A DNA stretch of 64,000 bases, taken from NCBI RefSeq assembly GCF_902158555.1, contig NZ_CABGGS010000001.1, positions 62,001 to 126,000 of the forward strand, written 5' to 3'. Each line of letters begins with the position of its first letter. The first letter of the stretch is position 1. The DNA comes from Klebsiella spallanzanii. Lineage in GTDB: Bacteria; Pseudomonadota; Gammaproteobacteria; Enterobacterales; Enterobacteriaceae. Made by a program: the position numbers and the translations under genes. Under the pieces are notes generated by a model. The model saw only the letters and a list, made by a program, of their open reading frames with translations, was not told where the DNA came from and did no database searches. Positions 1 through 8,133 of the stretch are shown here, piece by piece.

Positions 1-518
1 ACCGCATAGCCGTACTGGTACAAATGGAAAAGCTCATGCGCGGGCGTAACGTTGCGCGCCGGTTGCAACGCGGCGTTAAGTACAATTTTTAAGCCGCAGG
101 GGAGCGCCGTTCTGTCGCTCATGGTTTCCGCCGCTACGCGGTCAAAGGCCAGACCGTTACCCTTGGGAAGAGTCAGCAGGTAGATATTAATCTGCCGCGC
201 CTGAGCGTAGATCTTCTGCCGTAGCGGCGTTCGCAGGCCCAGCAGCGACGTGTAGAGATATTCTGCAGCCTGCAGTTGGCTGGCAATATCTTTAATGACG
301 TCCGGCACTCCATCGCCGGTGCTATCCTGCGGATATTGCAGGGCGTCCTTACCCTGCAGGCTGTAATAAATATGAAAATCATCCACCATATGCGTCTTTT
401 CCAGCCGATGCTCATGGAGCAGAGAACCGGGGACGCAGTGGGAGACCAGCAGCACGTCGTGGGCCTGAAGCGGCGAACAGCAGCAGGATGCCAGCAGTAT
501 TACGGCGATTCGTTTCAT
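1..518 (-). CDS. Secreted putative zinc metallopeptidase (N-terminal part, cut by window edge)
   Basis: The reading frame is open from the ATG at 518 to the window edge (172 codons), so the C-terminus is missing. Residues 1-19 look like a Sec signal peptide ending LQA; cysteines at 12-14 also allow a lipoprotein reading, but no standard lipobox is clear. Residues 65-73 read DSTGDGVPD, an acidic calcium-binding-like motif, followed by a helix (VIKDIASQLQAAEYLY). This order is known from MXAN_6640-type putative metalloproteases. Residues 161-165 are HELFH, a zinc-binding HExxH motif, followed by LYQYGYA. The third zinc ligand would lie beyond the window. The gene starts 33 nt after the glycosyltransferase stop on the same strand, which suggests co-transcription. 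Substrate unknown. The family assignment is inference from motifs; the open frame and motifs are direct. Confidence 0.72.
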   Translation of the reverse strand, partial: MKRIAVILLASCCCSPLQAHDVLLVSHCVPGSLLHEHRLEKTHMVDDFHIYYSLQGKDALQYPQDSTGDGVPDVIKDIASQLQAAEYLYTSLLGLRTPLRQKIYAQARQINIYLLTLPKGNGLAFDRVAAETMSDRTALPCGLKIVLNAALQPARNVTPAHELFHLYQYGYA

Positions 519-551
519 TGCCCCCTGCCCATACTCAAACGCATCCTGTCG

Positions 552-1745
552 TTACCTAACGTTAGCCGTCGGATGCCCCTTCTTTGCTTCCCCAATATCC
601 ACCACCGGTTCTGCATATATCAAACGCTCGCTTGCCTGCTGCCATGCCGCCCAGCGCCTGGCAATGGCGCTGGCGTAATAGCGCTGAGCGTTACTCAGCG
701 CGGCTTGCTGCATACTTTGCTGCAACGCTTTGTCGGAGATGACTTTGATCAACGCCGCCGCCAAAGCGTCTTCATCATCGCAGGGCACCAGAATCCCGGC
801 CTGCCTATCCTGCAGGATATCGCGCGGACCGTACTTAATCGCAAAGCTTATCAGCGGCGTGCCGTAGGCCATCGCCTCTACGGCGGAGATAGACTGCCCC
901 TCCTGGGTCGAACAGAGCACCGTGCAGCAGGCCGTTTTATGCGCTTGCTCAATATCCGAGGTAAAGCCATTAATATGGATAACCCCCTCCATTCCCCATT
1001 CCGCTACCTGCGCGCTGAGATTGCGCCGTAGCGGGCCGACGCCGTAGGTATGTAGCTGCGCATCAGGGATTACAGCCAAGACGTTGCGAAACGCGTTCAG
1101 CAGCAAGGTATGCTGTTTCTCCGCTGAATAGCGCGCCAGGTAAATCACCGTTCGTGAAGGAATTTTCTGTGGGGCCGCCGGGATATTGCTGTTATCCAGG
1201 TGGTTTGGAATCACCACCATTTGCTTGTGTGGGAATCCCTCCTGCTGCAAATCCTGCCACTGCTCATCGGTCAGGACAATCAGCGTATCCACAAGGTCCG
1301 GTTGTTGCAAAATATGCCGGTACGAACTTTTCAGCTCACCGTTGGACAACTGGTGATGAGAGTGGATGATAGCGCTCAGCGAGCACGTCATACGCTGGGC
1401 TGGCCGCGAGCAGACAAAATTTTTCCACGTTTTATTTTTATCGACGATAAAGTGCCAGCGCCCTCTTCCGCTGAGCATCGTTTCCAGCATCCACGCAAAA
1501 AACGCCTCTTCCTGGGTAAAGCGTTTTATTTCACCATCCGCCAGGGCGATTTCAAGATGGCTGAGCTGCACATTGCCCTTTTTCTCGTCAAAGCTTTTGC
1601 GCAGAAGAATATTTCCGGCGCTATCGAGATAATCCTCAATGATTCTCCCCTGCGGGCGCAGGAGATAATTGTGTTTACCCACCGGCAAATCCGCAGCGGG
1701 ACTTACGGCGTGCCTGAGTGTAAGTATCCCGGCAAAACAAACCAT
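552..1745 (-). CDS. GT4-family glycosyltransferase, TarM/GtfA/TagE-like, probably N-terminally truncated
   Basis: The 397-residue protein matches the retaining GT-B glycosyltransferases that modify surface proteins or teichoic acids (GtfA, TarM, TagE). Seen: the insert-domain segment EDYLDSAGNILLRKSFD at 37-53, IIHSHH at 126-131, VVIPNH at 177-182, LARYSAEKQ at 203-211, YGVGP at 234-238, the EX7E catalytic motif at 282-290 and KYGPRDI at 304-310. Family members carry about 100-150 residues before the insert domain, including the glycine-rich loop of the first Rossmann half, and these are absent. An in-frame TGA lies three codons upstream of the ATG, no Shine-Dalgarno sequence precedes it, and the DNA upstream is AT-rich and non-coding. 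It may be a decayed gene or a shortened variant. Its acceptor is unknown; the adjacent secreted protein is a candidate. Confidence 0.7.
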   Translation of the reverse strand: MVCFAGILTLRHAVSPAADLPVGKHNYLLRPQGRIIEDYLDSAGNILLRKSFDEKKGNVQLSHLEIALADGEIKRFTQEEAFFAWMLETMLSGRGRWHFIVDKNKTWKNFVCSRPAQRMTCSLSAIIHSHHQLSNGELKSSYRHILQQPDLVDTLIVLTDEQWQDLQQEGFPHKQMVVIPNHLDNSNIPAAPQKIPSRTVIYLARYSAEKQHTLLLNAFRNVLAVIPDAQLHTYGVGPLRRNLSAQVAEWGMEGVIHINGFTSDIEQAHKTACCTVLCSTQEGQSISAVEAMAYGTPLISFAIKYGPRDILQDRQAGILVPCDDEDALAAALIKVISDKALQQSMQQAALSNAQRYYASAIARRWAAWQQASERLIYAEPVVDIGEAKKGHPTANVR

Positions 1746-2233
1746 TAATATTCAGAAATAACGGAAAGCACTTATCTTACAATGATATATAATAATAAGC
1801 TTACATTTAGAGATACTATGCGCATCCATGATGAATTTTGTTACTCACGGTGATTACAATAAAGATAAAATTATGAATCATTCATTCTTCATATCTTTAA
1901 TCATTCATTGATTAACTATCGTAAAAAAATCTGTGATATTGTTCATACAAATCGCATAAGAAAAACATTACATTTTTTTTAAATTTTAAAAAATATTGAA
2001 ATATTCCCCCCTATATCCAGGATGAATTTCGCTGATAAAAAAACGATTTTCCATTCGTTTTTTTATCTATAAAGGAGGAAGAAAAGCAAAAAAAAAAGCA
2101 TTTCAAATGCGGGGAACGCGCGCTATAAAAACAAAATAAGCATTTGGTTCATCTTGTAATAAAAATAAAAAAACGTTTCGATGTAGATTTAATTAAAACA
2201 ATCACCTTAAATAACTTAACAATGAGCCTGTAT
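1746..2233. other. AT-rich non-coding region between glycosyltransferase and yccU
   Basis: About 490 bases that are strikingly richer in A and T than the neighbouring genes, with long A or T runs. No credible gene is seen; the few short frames lack ribosome binding sites. A strong AAAGGAGG-type sequence at 2071-2079 has no start codon at a usable distance; the next ATG, at 2107, opens only 10 codons. It contains the inverted repeat at 2034-2067. The composition suggests foreign DNA or a transcriptionally silenced insert, which is inference. Confidence 0.6.
2034..2067. repeat. Perfect 13-bp inverted repeat, terminator-like on both strands
   Basis: Left arm GATAAAAAAACGA at 2034-2046 and right arm TCGTTTTTTTATC at 2055-2067 are exact reverse complements around an 8-nt loop. 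Because the arms contain A7 and T7 tracts, the hairpin could end transcription from either side. It could also be an AT-rich protein-binding palindrome. Confidence 0.6.
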
Positions 2234-2278
2234 AAAAAACGGCCCCTTACTCGCTGGACGTCCAACTTTTGGGGGCCG
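2234..2278 (-). terminator. Rho-independent terminator of yccU
   Basis: On the minus strand the stem CGGCCCC/GGGGCCG (2272-2278 with 2240-2246) is followed directly by TTTTTT, about 20 nt after the yccU stop. The 25-nt loop contains CCAAAAGTTGGACGTCCA, including the perfect palindrome TGGACGTCCA. Confidence 0.75.
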
Positions 2279-2299
2279 CTCATTAGACGAGGCTTTGGT

Positions 2300-2713
2300 T
2301 CACCTGGCCAATCCTAATCGCGGGATCTCAATCGCCGGGCAGCGATCCATCACCACGTTCAGACCAGCGTCTCGGGCAAGTACTGCCGCCTGTTCATTGA
2401 TTACTCCCAGCTGTAGCCACAGCGTTTTGGCTCCAATAGCCACTGCCTCCTGCGCAACGCCCAAGGCCGCTTCCGAATTGCGGAAAACGTCAACCATATC
2501 GACCTTTTCTGGCACATCAGCAAGCGAAGCATAACCCTTTTGCCCTAGCAGAGTCGTTCCTGCAACCTTCGGAGAAACAGGAATAACATGGTAGCCCTGC
2601 TCCAGGAGGTACTTCATTACCCGATAGCTTGGGCGGTCTGGCTTGTCGCTAGCGCCCACCAGCGCAATCGTCCGTGTTGAGGTCAAAATGCTTGCGATAT
2701 CGTTCTCTTTCAT
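2300..2713 (-). CDS. yccU: CoA-binding-fold protein YccU
   Basis: A 137-residue protein nearly identical in form to E. coli YccU, a single Rossmann-like CoA-binding domain of the kind fused to acyl-CoA synthetases (NDP-forming). Glycine-rich [18 protein letters not shown] lies near residues 16-33. The biochemical role is not established. I place the start at 2713 rather than the ATG at 2719 because GGAGG abuts the upstream ATG but sits 6 nt before the second. In E. coli yccT separates it from mgsA and hspQ lies on its other side; here mgsA is directly divergent and an AT-rich block replaces hspQ. Confidence 0.9.
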   Translation of the reverse strand: MKENDIASILTSTRTIALVGASDKPDRPSYRVMKYLLEQGYHVIPVSPKVAGTTLLGQKGYASLADVPEKVDMVDVFRNSEAALGVAQEAVAIGAKTLWLQLGVINEQAAVLARDAGLNVVMDRCPAIEIPRLGLAR

Positions 2714-2868
2714 CTTCATCCTCCAGCTATTTAACCCAAGTGTATGCTAATACAGACGAACCAACCATCTATCCTAACCTGCAGATACATCAAAATTTTT
2801 CATCCTGGAGCTTGCAGCGTTAACCACTTCCAGTAATCTGTCTACAGGCTAAAATGTGGAATGCAATA

Positions 2869-3327
2869 ATGGAACTAACAACACGTACATTGCCAGCACG
2901 CAAACATATTGCGCTGGTTGCTCACGATCACTGTAAAGATATGCTGATGAAATGGGTTGAACGCCACCAGCAGTTGCTGGCCCAACACACGTTATCGGCA
3001 ACCGGCACTACCGGGAACCTTGTTGCCCGAGCAACCGGGCTTGAGGTTCACGCAATGCTGAGCGGCCCAATGGGTGGCGACCAGCAAGTGGGTGCACTGA
3101 TTTCCGAAGGTAAAATAGACGTACTGATTTTCTTTTGGGATCCGCTGAATGCGGTGCCGCACGACCCGGATGTAAAAGCGCTATTGCGCCTGGCAACGGT
3201 ATGGAATATTCCGGTCGCCACCAATGCTTCTACCGCTGACTTTATTATCCAGTCACCTCACTTCAGTGACCCAGTTGATATTCTGATCCCTGATTATCAA
3301 CGCTACCTCTCTGAGCGCCTGAAATAA
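2869..3327 (+). CDS. mgsA: Methylglyoxal synthase
   Basis: Converts dihydroxyacetone phosphate to methylglyoxal plus phosphate, a cytosolic bypass of lower glycolysis when sugar phosphates accumulate. The protein is 152 residues, the usual length, from [13 protein letters not shown]. Active-site elements are visible: ALVAHDHCK near 15-23, the GTTGN phosphate-binding loop near 46-50, GPMGGDQQ with the catalytic Asp, and [14 protein letters not shown] with the second Asp and His. An in-frame ATG at 2854 would add five residues not present in the family, so 2869 is preferred. Its 3' end converges on helD. Confidence 0.96.
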   Translation: MELTTRTLPARKHIALVAHDHCKDMLMKWVERHQQLLAQHTLSATGTTGNLVARATGLEVHAMLSGPMGGDQQVGALISEGKIDVLIFFWDPLNAVPHDPDVKALLRLATVWNIPVATNASTADFIIQSPHFSDPVDILIPDYQRYLSERLK

Positions 3328-3333
3328 GCCAGG

Positions 3334-3357
3334 CTGGCGGCCGTGCCGCCAGTCTTT
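3334..3357 (+). terminator. Terminator hairpin after mgsA
   Basis: Stem CTGGCGGC (3334-3341) / GCCGCCAG (3345-3352) with loop CGT, followed by TCTTT. It overlaps the stop codon of the convergent helD gene. The T tract is short. Confidence 0.65.
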
Positions 3358-5410
3358 ATGGTTTTCTCGCTACCGGAACGTCCAGCGCTTCTAACATTTC
3401 AACAAACGGCGAAGGGTGTTCTTTATTAAACAATAACCATACGCGAAGGCGTGCTCGAGTGATGGCGACATACAGCAAACGCCTTTCTTCTGCATCGGGA
3501 AAATCCTCCGGCTGTGGCAGCAACGCATGCTCCATGATTGACTCACGCGACGGGGCGGGAAATGCATCATCGCCATCCTGAAGACCCAGAACAATGACGT
3601 AATCCGCCTGCTGTCCTTTGCTGGCATGAATGGTCATAAAATCGAGTTGCAGATGCGGCCAGCGCGTCGCGGCTTTTTCCAACGCCGTGGGTTTCAGGTG
3701 ATGGTAGCGAGCTAACAGTAAAATCCGCTGCTCTCGTTTTACATAACCGCTCATTTTATCCAGCAAATCATCAAGCTTATCTTCCGCCAACAGCGTCACC
3801 GCCTTTTTATCACCTGCGGACAGACTATTTAATGGTTTCGTTAATTGATGCGGGTTCTGCTGAATAAATCCATTGGCCACCTCACCTATTCGGCTATTGA
3901 AGCGATAAGTCGTATCCAGTGCACAGCAATCGCCTTCGCCAAAATAGTGATTAAAAGCCGTCGTTAACGAAAGTTGAGCCCCGCTAAAACGATAGATAGC
4001 CTGCCAGTCATCACCGACAGCGAACAATGTAGTTTGCGTATTTTGCCGACGTAATGCTGCCAGTAGAGAGGCACGCTGTGGGGAGATGTCCTGAAACTCA
4101 TCGACCAAAATATGCTTCCACGGGCTGACAAACCGACCCTTATCAAGAATATTTATCGCCTGATGAATCAGACCGGAGAAATCGACAGCATTCTCATCTT
4201 TTAACGCTGTTTTCCACGCTTTGAGCAAAGGGGCCATTAGCTTAACGCGTTTACTAAAAAGATCGCGCACCTCTTCCGGCGCTTGTGCAATCATCTCTGC
4301 CTGTGAACCACCGTGCATCCGCATCAGGCTAACCCAGCGGTCGAGTCGACTGGCCATCCGGCGCTGCAGCTTTTTATCCTGCCAAAAATCCTCTTCAGGG
4401 ACCTGCCAGCCCATCTCCTCTTCCAGCCATAGCCGCCAGCCTTTCGCCTGCGCTTTTTTCTCCTGGCACTGCTGTTGCCAGCACTGTACTAATAATTTTT
4501 GGCGCGCAGAGCTGTCGTTCTCCAGTTGACTAATCGTCGGTGCTTTTTTACTACCCTGTTGAATAATGTGTAGCGCCAGAGCATGAAAAGTACGCGCGGA
4601 GATCTCTTCTGTCCCCAGGCGCTCACGAATACGCTCATCCATCTCCTGAGCAGCCTGGCGCCCAAATGCTAAAAGCAGGATCTGCTCGGCAGCCGCTTCA
4701 CCTCTCGTCAATAACCAACCCGCGCGCGCCACCAGAACCGAGGTTTTACCGCTTCCGGCACCGGCCAGAACTAACAATGAACGCTCACCATTTACCACCG
4801 CACGAGCCTGAGCCGGGTTCAGTGGCGATGACTCAACTCCGGCAAAAAATCCGCGATATTGTTCCAGCATTGATTCAGTAAATGCGTGGTTATGAGCAAG
4901 CCTCGCTTTTTCCGTATCACTCAACCAACTCTGGCATTGTCGCCAAAGCTCTCGGCAGTTATCGAAAGCATCAAGACGACTCGTCGGCATAGGTAATCCA
5001 CTTAATGCACGACGAATTTTACTCTGAATATCCGCAACCTGCTGTCGAGTTAACCATTTACCCTCCGCGCTGGAACGAGCCACTTCAGCCAATTGCTGGC
5101 GGAGTACATCAGCAGAAATATCGCTCATCTCTGCACTCCACTGCTGCCAGAGAGTGTTCAGATGATGATAAAAACGCTGAGTTTCGTTCCATTCAGTACC
5201 ATGCAAACGCACAACTTTATCGTTTGGCAGAACAAACTCCAGTTCGCCCCAAACCAGCCCCCGTTTGCAATGAACTGACAATAACTGATTGAAAGGTATA
5301 AGATACTCATGGCTATCACCGGAGACTTTTACTCCAGCGTTGAGAAGTTGCACCCTATCATAGGGATGCTGTGCCATGCGTTTGCCCAATGTTGTCGCTT
5401 TAAGTTCCAT
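3356..5410 (-). CDS. helD: DNA helicase IV
   Basis: Superfamily 1 (UvrD/Rep-like) 3'-5' DNA helicase, 684 residues as in E. coli. An N-terminal region of about 190 residues precedes the motor. Walker A GAGSGKT is at 217-223; motif II appears as ILVDEFQDIS and motif III as AVGDDWQAIYRFSGAQ; near the C-terminus are TIHASKGQQADYV and LLYVAITRAR. It has a role in recombination and replication repair in E. coli. The gene is divergent from yccF across 123 bp and convergent with mgsA. Confidence 0.95.
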   Translation of the reverse strand: MELKATTLGKRMAQHPYDRVQLLNAGVKVSGDSHEYLIPFNQLLSVHCKRGLVWGELEFVLPNDKVVRLHGTEWNETQRFYHHLNTLWQQWSAEMSDISADVLRQQLAEVARSSAEGKWLTRQQVADIQSKIRRALSGLPMPTSRLDAFDNCRELWRQCQSWLSDTEKARLAHNHAFTESMLEQYRGFFAGVESSPLNPAQARAVVNGERSLLVLAGAGSGKTSVLVARAGWLLTRGEAAAEQILLLAFGRQAAQEMDERIRERLGTEEISARTFHALALHIIQQGSKKAPTISQLENDSSARQKLLVQCWQQQCQEKKAQAKGWRLWLEEEMGWQVPEEDFWQDKKLQRRMASRLDRWVSLMRMHGGSQAEMIAQAPEEVRDLFSKRVKLMAPLLKAWKTALKDENAVDFSGLIHQAINILDKGRFVSPWKHILVDEFQDISPQRASLLAALRRQNTQTTLFAVGDDWQAIYRFSGAQLSLTTAFNHYFGEGDCCALDTTYRFNSRIGEVANGFIQQNPHQLTKPLNSLSAGDKKAVTLLAEDKLDDLLDKMSGYVKREQRILLLARYHHLKPTALEKAATRWPHLQLDFMTIHASKGQQADYVIVLGLQDGDDAFPAPSRESIMEHALLPQPEDFPDAEERRLLYVAITRARLRVWLLFNKEHPSPFVEMLEALDVPVARKP

Positions 5411-5533
5411 ATAATGTCGAATTTCAATCAGGTTGGATGTTTTTAAGTTTAACCGCCAGCGACCGGGTGCTCCAGCGTAAAAAAACGCTACAATGGTCAG
5501 GTCTTATTATCCACAGGACTCAACAGAGGGTTT

Positions 5534-5980
5534 ATGCGTACCATTCTGAATATTTTAAATTTTATCCTTGGCGGATTCGCTACCACGCTCGGCTGGTTGC
5601 TGGCAACGCTGGTCAGCATCGTGTTGATCTTTACGCTGCCTCTCACTCGCTCCTGCTGGGAGATAACCAAGCTCTCTCTTCTTCCTTATGGTAATGAAGC
5701 TATTCATGTTGATGAACTCGATCCTCAGGGGAAAAATAGCCTGTTAAACGCGGGCGGGACGCTACTGAATATTTTATGGTTTATTTTCTTTGGCTGGTGG
5801 CTGTGCCTGATGCATATCTTTTGTGGTATCGCACAGTGTCTGACAATCATCGGAATCCCGGTCGGGATCGCCAACTTTAAAATCGCAGCGATCGCTCTCT
5901 GGCCGGTAGGTCGCCGGGTAGTCTCTGTAGAAACAGCCCGTGCCGCACGTGAAGCCAATGCCCGTCGCAGATTTCAGTAA
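5534..5980 (+). CDS. yccF: Inner membrane protein YccF
   Basis: A 148-residue YccF-family membrane protein with two YccF repeats, each carrying hydrophobic segments: one near 8-36 and another near 75-120. Conserved PLTRSCWEITK and GIPVGIANFKIA segments are visible. The function is unknown. It is followed after 17 nt by yccS, with which it appears to form a two-gene operon. Confidence 0.92.
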   Translation: MRTILNILNFILGGFATTLGWLLATLVSIVLIFTLPLTRSCWEITKLSLLPYGNEAIHVDELDPQGKNSLLNAGGTLLNILWFIFFGWWLCLMHIFCGIAQCLTIIGIPVGIANFKIAAIALWPVGRRVVSVETARAAREANARRRFQ

Positions 5981-5997
5981 TTGAATGGAACACCGAA

Positions 5998-8133
5998 ATG
6001 CTTAGCCCCCTGCTACGCCGCTACACCTGGAACAGCGCCTGGTTATATAATGTCAGGATATTTGTCGCACTCAGCGGTACGACCGCATTTCCCTGGTGGA
6101 TTGGTGAAGTAAAACTAACCATCCCCTTAACGCTTGGGGTGGTGGCCGCCGCGTTGACCGATCTCGACGATCGCTTGACGGGAAGACTGCGGAATCTGGC
6201 CATCACTCTGGTCTGCTTCTTTATTGCTTCAGCTTCAGTTGAGCTTCTCTTTCCCTGGCCCTGGCTATTCGCGATCGGCCTGACCCTTTCAACCATCGGT
6301 TTTATTTTGCTCGGTGGGCTGGGGCAACGCTATGCAACAATTGCCTTTGGTGCTTTATTAATCGCCATCTATACCATGCTGGGCGTCACGCTTTACAGCC
6401 ATTGGTACCTTCAGCCGCTATTCTTGCTGGCCGGTGCGGTCTGGTACAACTTGCTTACGCTCGCCGGGCATCTCATCTTCCCTATCCGCCCTCTTCAGGA
6501 CAATCTGGCCCGCAGCTACGAGCAGCTGGCGCACTACCTGGAGCTTAAATCTCGGCTCTTTGATCCAGACATCGAAGATGAAAGCCAGGCTCCACTGTAC
6601 GACCTGGCAATAGCCAACGGCCAGCTAGTCACCACGCTGAATCAGACCAAAGTCTCTCTGCTGACTCGTCTGCGCGGCGATCGTGGTCAGCGCGGTACTC
6701 GCCGCACTTTACAGTATTACTTTGTGGCGCAGGATATTCATGAACGCGCCAGTTCTTCGCATATCCAATACCAGACGCTGCGCGATCATTTTCGTTACAG
6801 TGACGTGATGTTCCGCTTTCAGCGCATGCTGTCAATGCAGGCGCAGGCGTGCCAGAAACTATCGCGAGCCATCCTGCTGCGTGAGCCCTATCAACATGAC
6901 GCTCACTTTGAGCGTGCTTTTATGCATCTTGACGCCGCACTCGATCGCGTAAAAGCCAGCGGCGCTCCGACAGAGCAGATAAAAGCTCTGGGATTTTTGC
7001 TTAATAACTTACGAGCTATTGACGCTCAGTTGGCAACAATTGAGTCAGTCCAGACGACCATACAGCCCAATAACAGCACTGAAAACCTGCTAGCTGACGA
7101 CCAGCCTAACGGTTTTAGCGATATCTGGCTGCGCTTACGCAATAATATGACTCCGGAATCAGCTTTGTTTCGCCATGCGGTTCGTATGTCACTCGTTCTG
7201 TGCGCTGGCTATGCCTTTATTCAGTTCACTGGGCTAAATCATGGTTACTGGATATTGCTCACCAGCCTGTTTGTTTGCCAGCCAAACTATAACGCGACTC
7301 GTCACCGCCTGGCATTAAGGATAGTCGGAACCCTGATAGGGGTAGCGATAGGTTTACCCGTGCTCCTTCTCGTACCATCCATCGAAGGCCAACTGCTCTT
7401 AATTGTCCTGACCGGCGTACTTTTCTTTGCCTTTCGTAACGTACAATACGCCCATGCGACAATGTTTATTACCCTGCTCGTTTTGCTGTGCTTTAACTTA
7501 CTGGGCGAGGGTTTTGAGGTTGCCCTACCACGCATATTTGACACGCTTATCGGTTGCGCCATCGCCTGGGCGGCCGTCAGTTTTATTTGGCCAGACTGGA
7601 AATTCCGTAATTTACCAAGAGTGCTTGAGCAAGCAATCAACGCTAACTGTCGGTATTTAGATGCGATCCTTGAACAGTATCACCAGGGTCGAGATAACCG
7701 CCTTGCCTATCGTATCGCCCGGCGCGCGGCTCATAACAGAGATGGAGAGCTGGCATCGGTAGTATCAAATTTATCAACGGAACCGAAGGCAGATTCAACA
7801 ATGCGCGAAATCGCGTTCCGCTTACTGTGTCTGAACCATACCTTAACCAGCTATATATCAGCCCTGGGTGCCCATCGTGAAAAACTGACAACGCCAGATA
7901 TCCTGGCGCTGCTGGACGATGCCGTTTGTTATGTTGATGACGCACTTCACCACACACCAGCCGATGAACAGCGGGTACAGCAAGCTTTAGCAAGCCTGCA
8001 GACCCGGATCCAGCATCTCGATCCTCGCTCCGATAGCAAAGAACCTTTAGTACTTCAACAAATAGGTCTGCTATTGGCGCTGCTGCCAGAGATTTGTCGG
8101 CTTCAGCGGCAGGTGGGAGTTCAGCCTGACTAG
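5998..8133 (+). CDS. yccS: Inner membrane protein YccS (FUSC/YccS family)
   Basis: A 711-residue protein of the FUSC-like family of predicted aromatic-acid or efflux exporters: an N-terminal membrane block (about residues 15-150), a long cytoplasmic middle, a second membrane block (about 390-520) with CQPNYNATRHR, and a C-terminal cytoplasmic domain. E. coli YccS is a few residues longer. Its transport substrate is not known. The stop TAG overlaps the stop of the convergent sxy gene by 4 bp (8130-8133). Confidence 0.93.
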   Translation: MLSPLLRRYTWNSAWLYNVRIFVALSGTTAFPWWIGEVKLTIPLTLGVVAAALTDLDDRLTGRLRNLAITLVCFFIASASVELLFPWPWLFAIGLTLSTIGFILLGGLGQRYATIAFGALLIAIYTMLGVTLYSHWYLQPLFLLAGAVWYNLLTLAGHLIFPIRPLQDNLARSYEQLAHYLELKSRLFDPDIEDESQAPLYDLAIANGQLVTTLNQTKVSLLTRLRGDRGQRGTRRTLQYYFVAQDIHERASSSHIQYQTLRDHFRYSDVMFRFQRMLSMQAQACQKLSRAILLREPYQHDAHFERAFMHLDAALDRVKASGAPTEQIKALGFLLNNLRAIDAQLATIESVQTTIQPNNSTENLLADDQPNGFSDIWLRLRNNMTPESALFRHAVRMSLVLCAGYAFIQFTGLNHGYWILLTSLFVCQPNYNATRHRLALRIVGTLIGVAIGLPVLLLVPSIEGQLLLIVLTGVLFFAFRNVQYAHATMFITLLVLLCFNLLGEGFEVALPRIFDTLIGCAIAWAAVSFIWPDWKFRNLPRVLEQAINANCRYLDAILEQYHQGRDNRLAYRIARRAAHNRDGELASVVSNLSTEPKADSTMREIAFRLLCLNHTLTSYISALGAHREKLTTPDILALLDDAVCYVDDALHHTPADEQRVQQALASLQTRIQHLDPRSDSKEPLVLQQIGLLLALLPEICRLQRQVGVQPD

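Noticed and set aside
276-1031. A 251-codon plus-strand frame opposite the glycosyltransferase and peptidase
   Set aside because: It runs antisense through two genes with recognisable motifs, has no family-like features of its own, and crosses their boundary.
1831-1911. A 26-codon frame in the AT-rich left-end block
   Set aside because: No ribosome binding site, and AT-rich composition makes such frames expected by chance.
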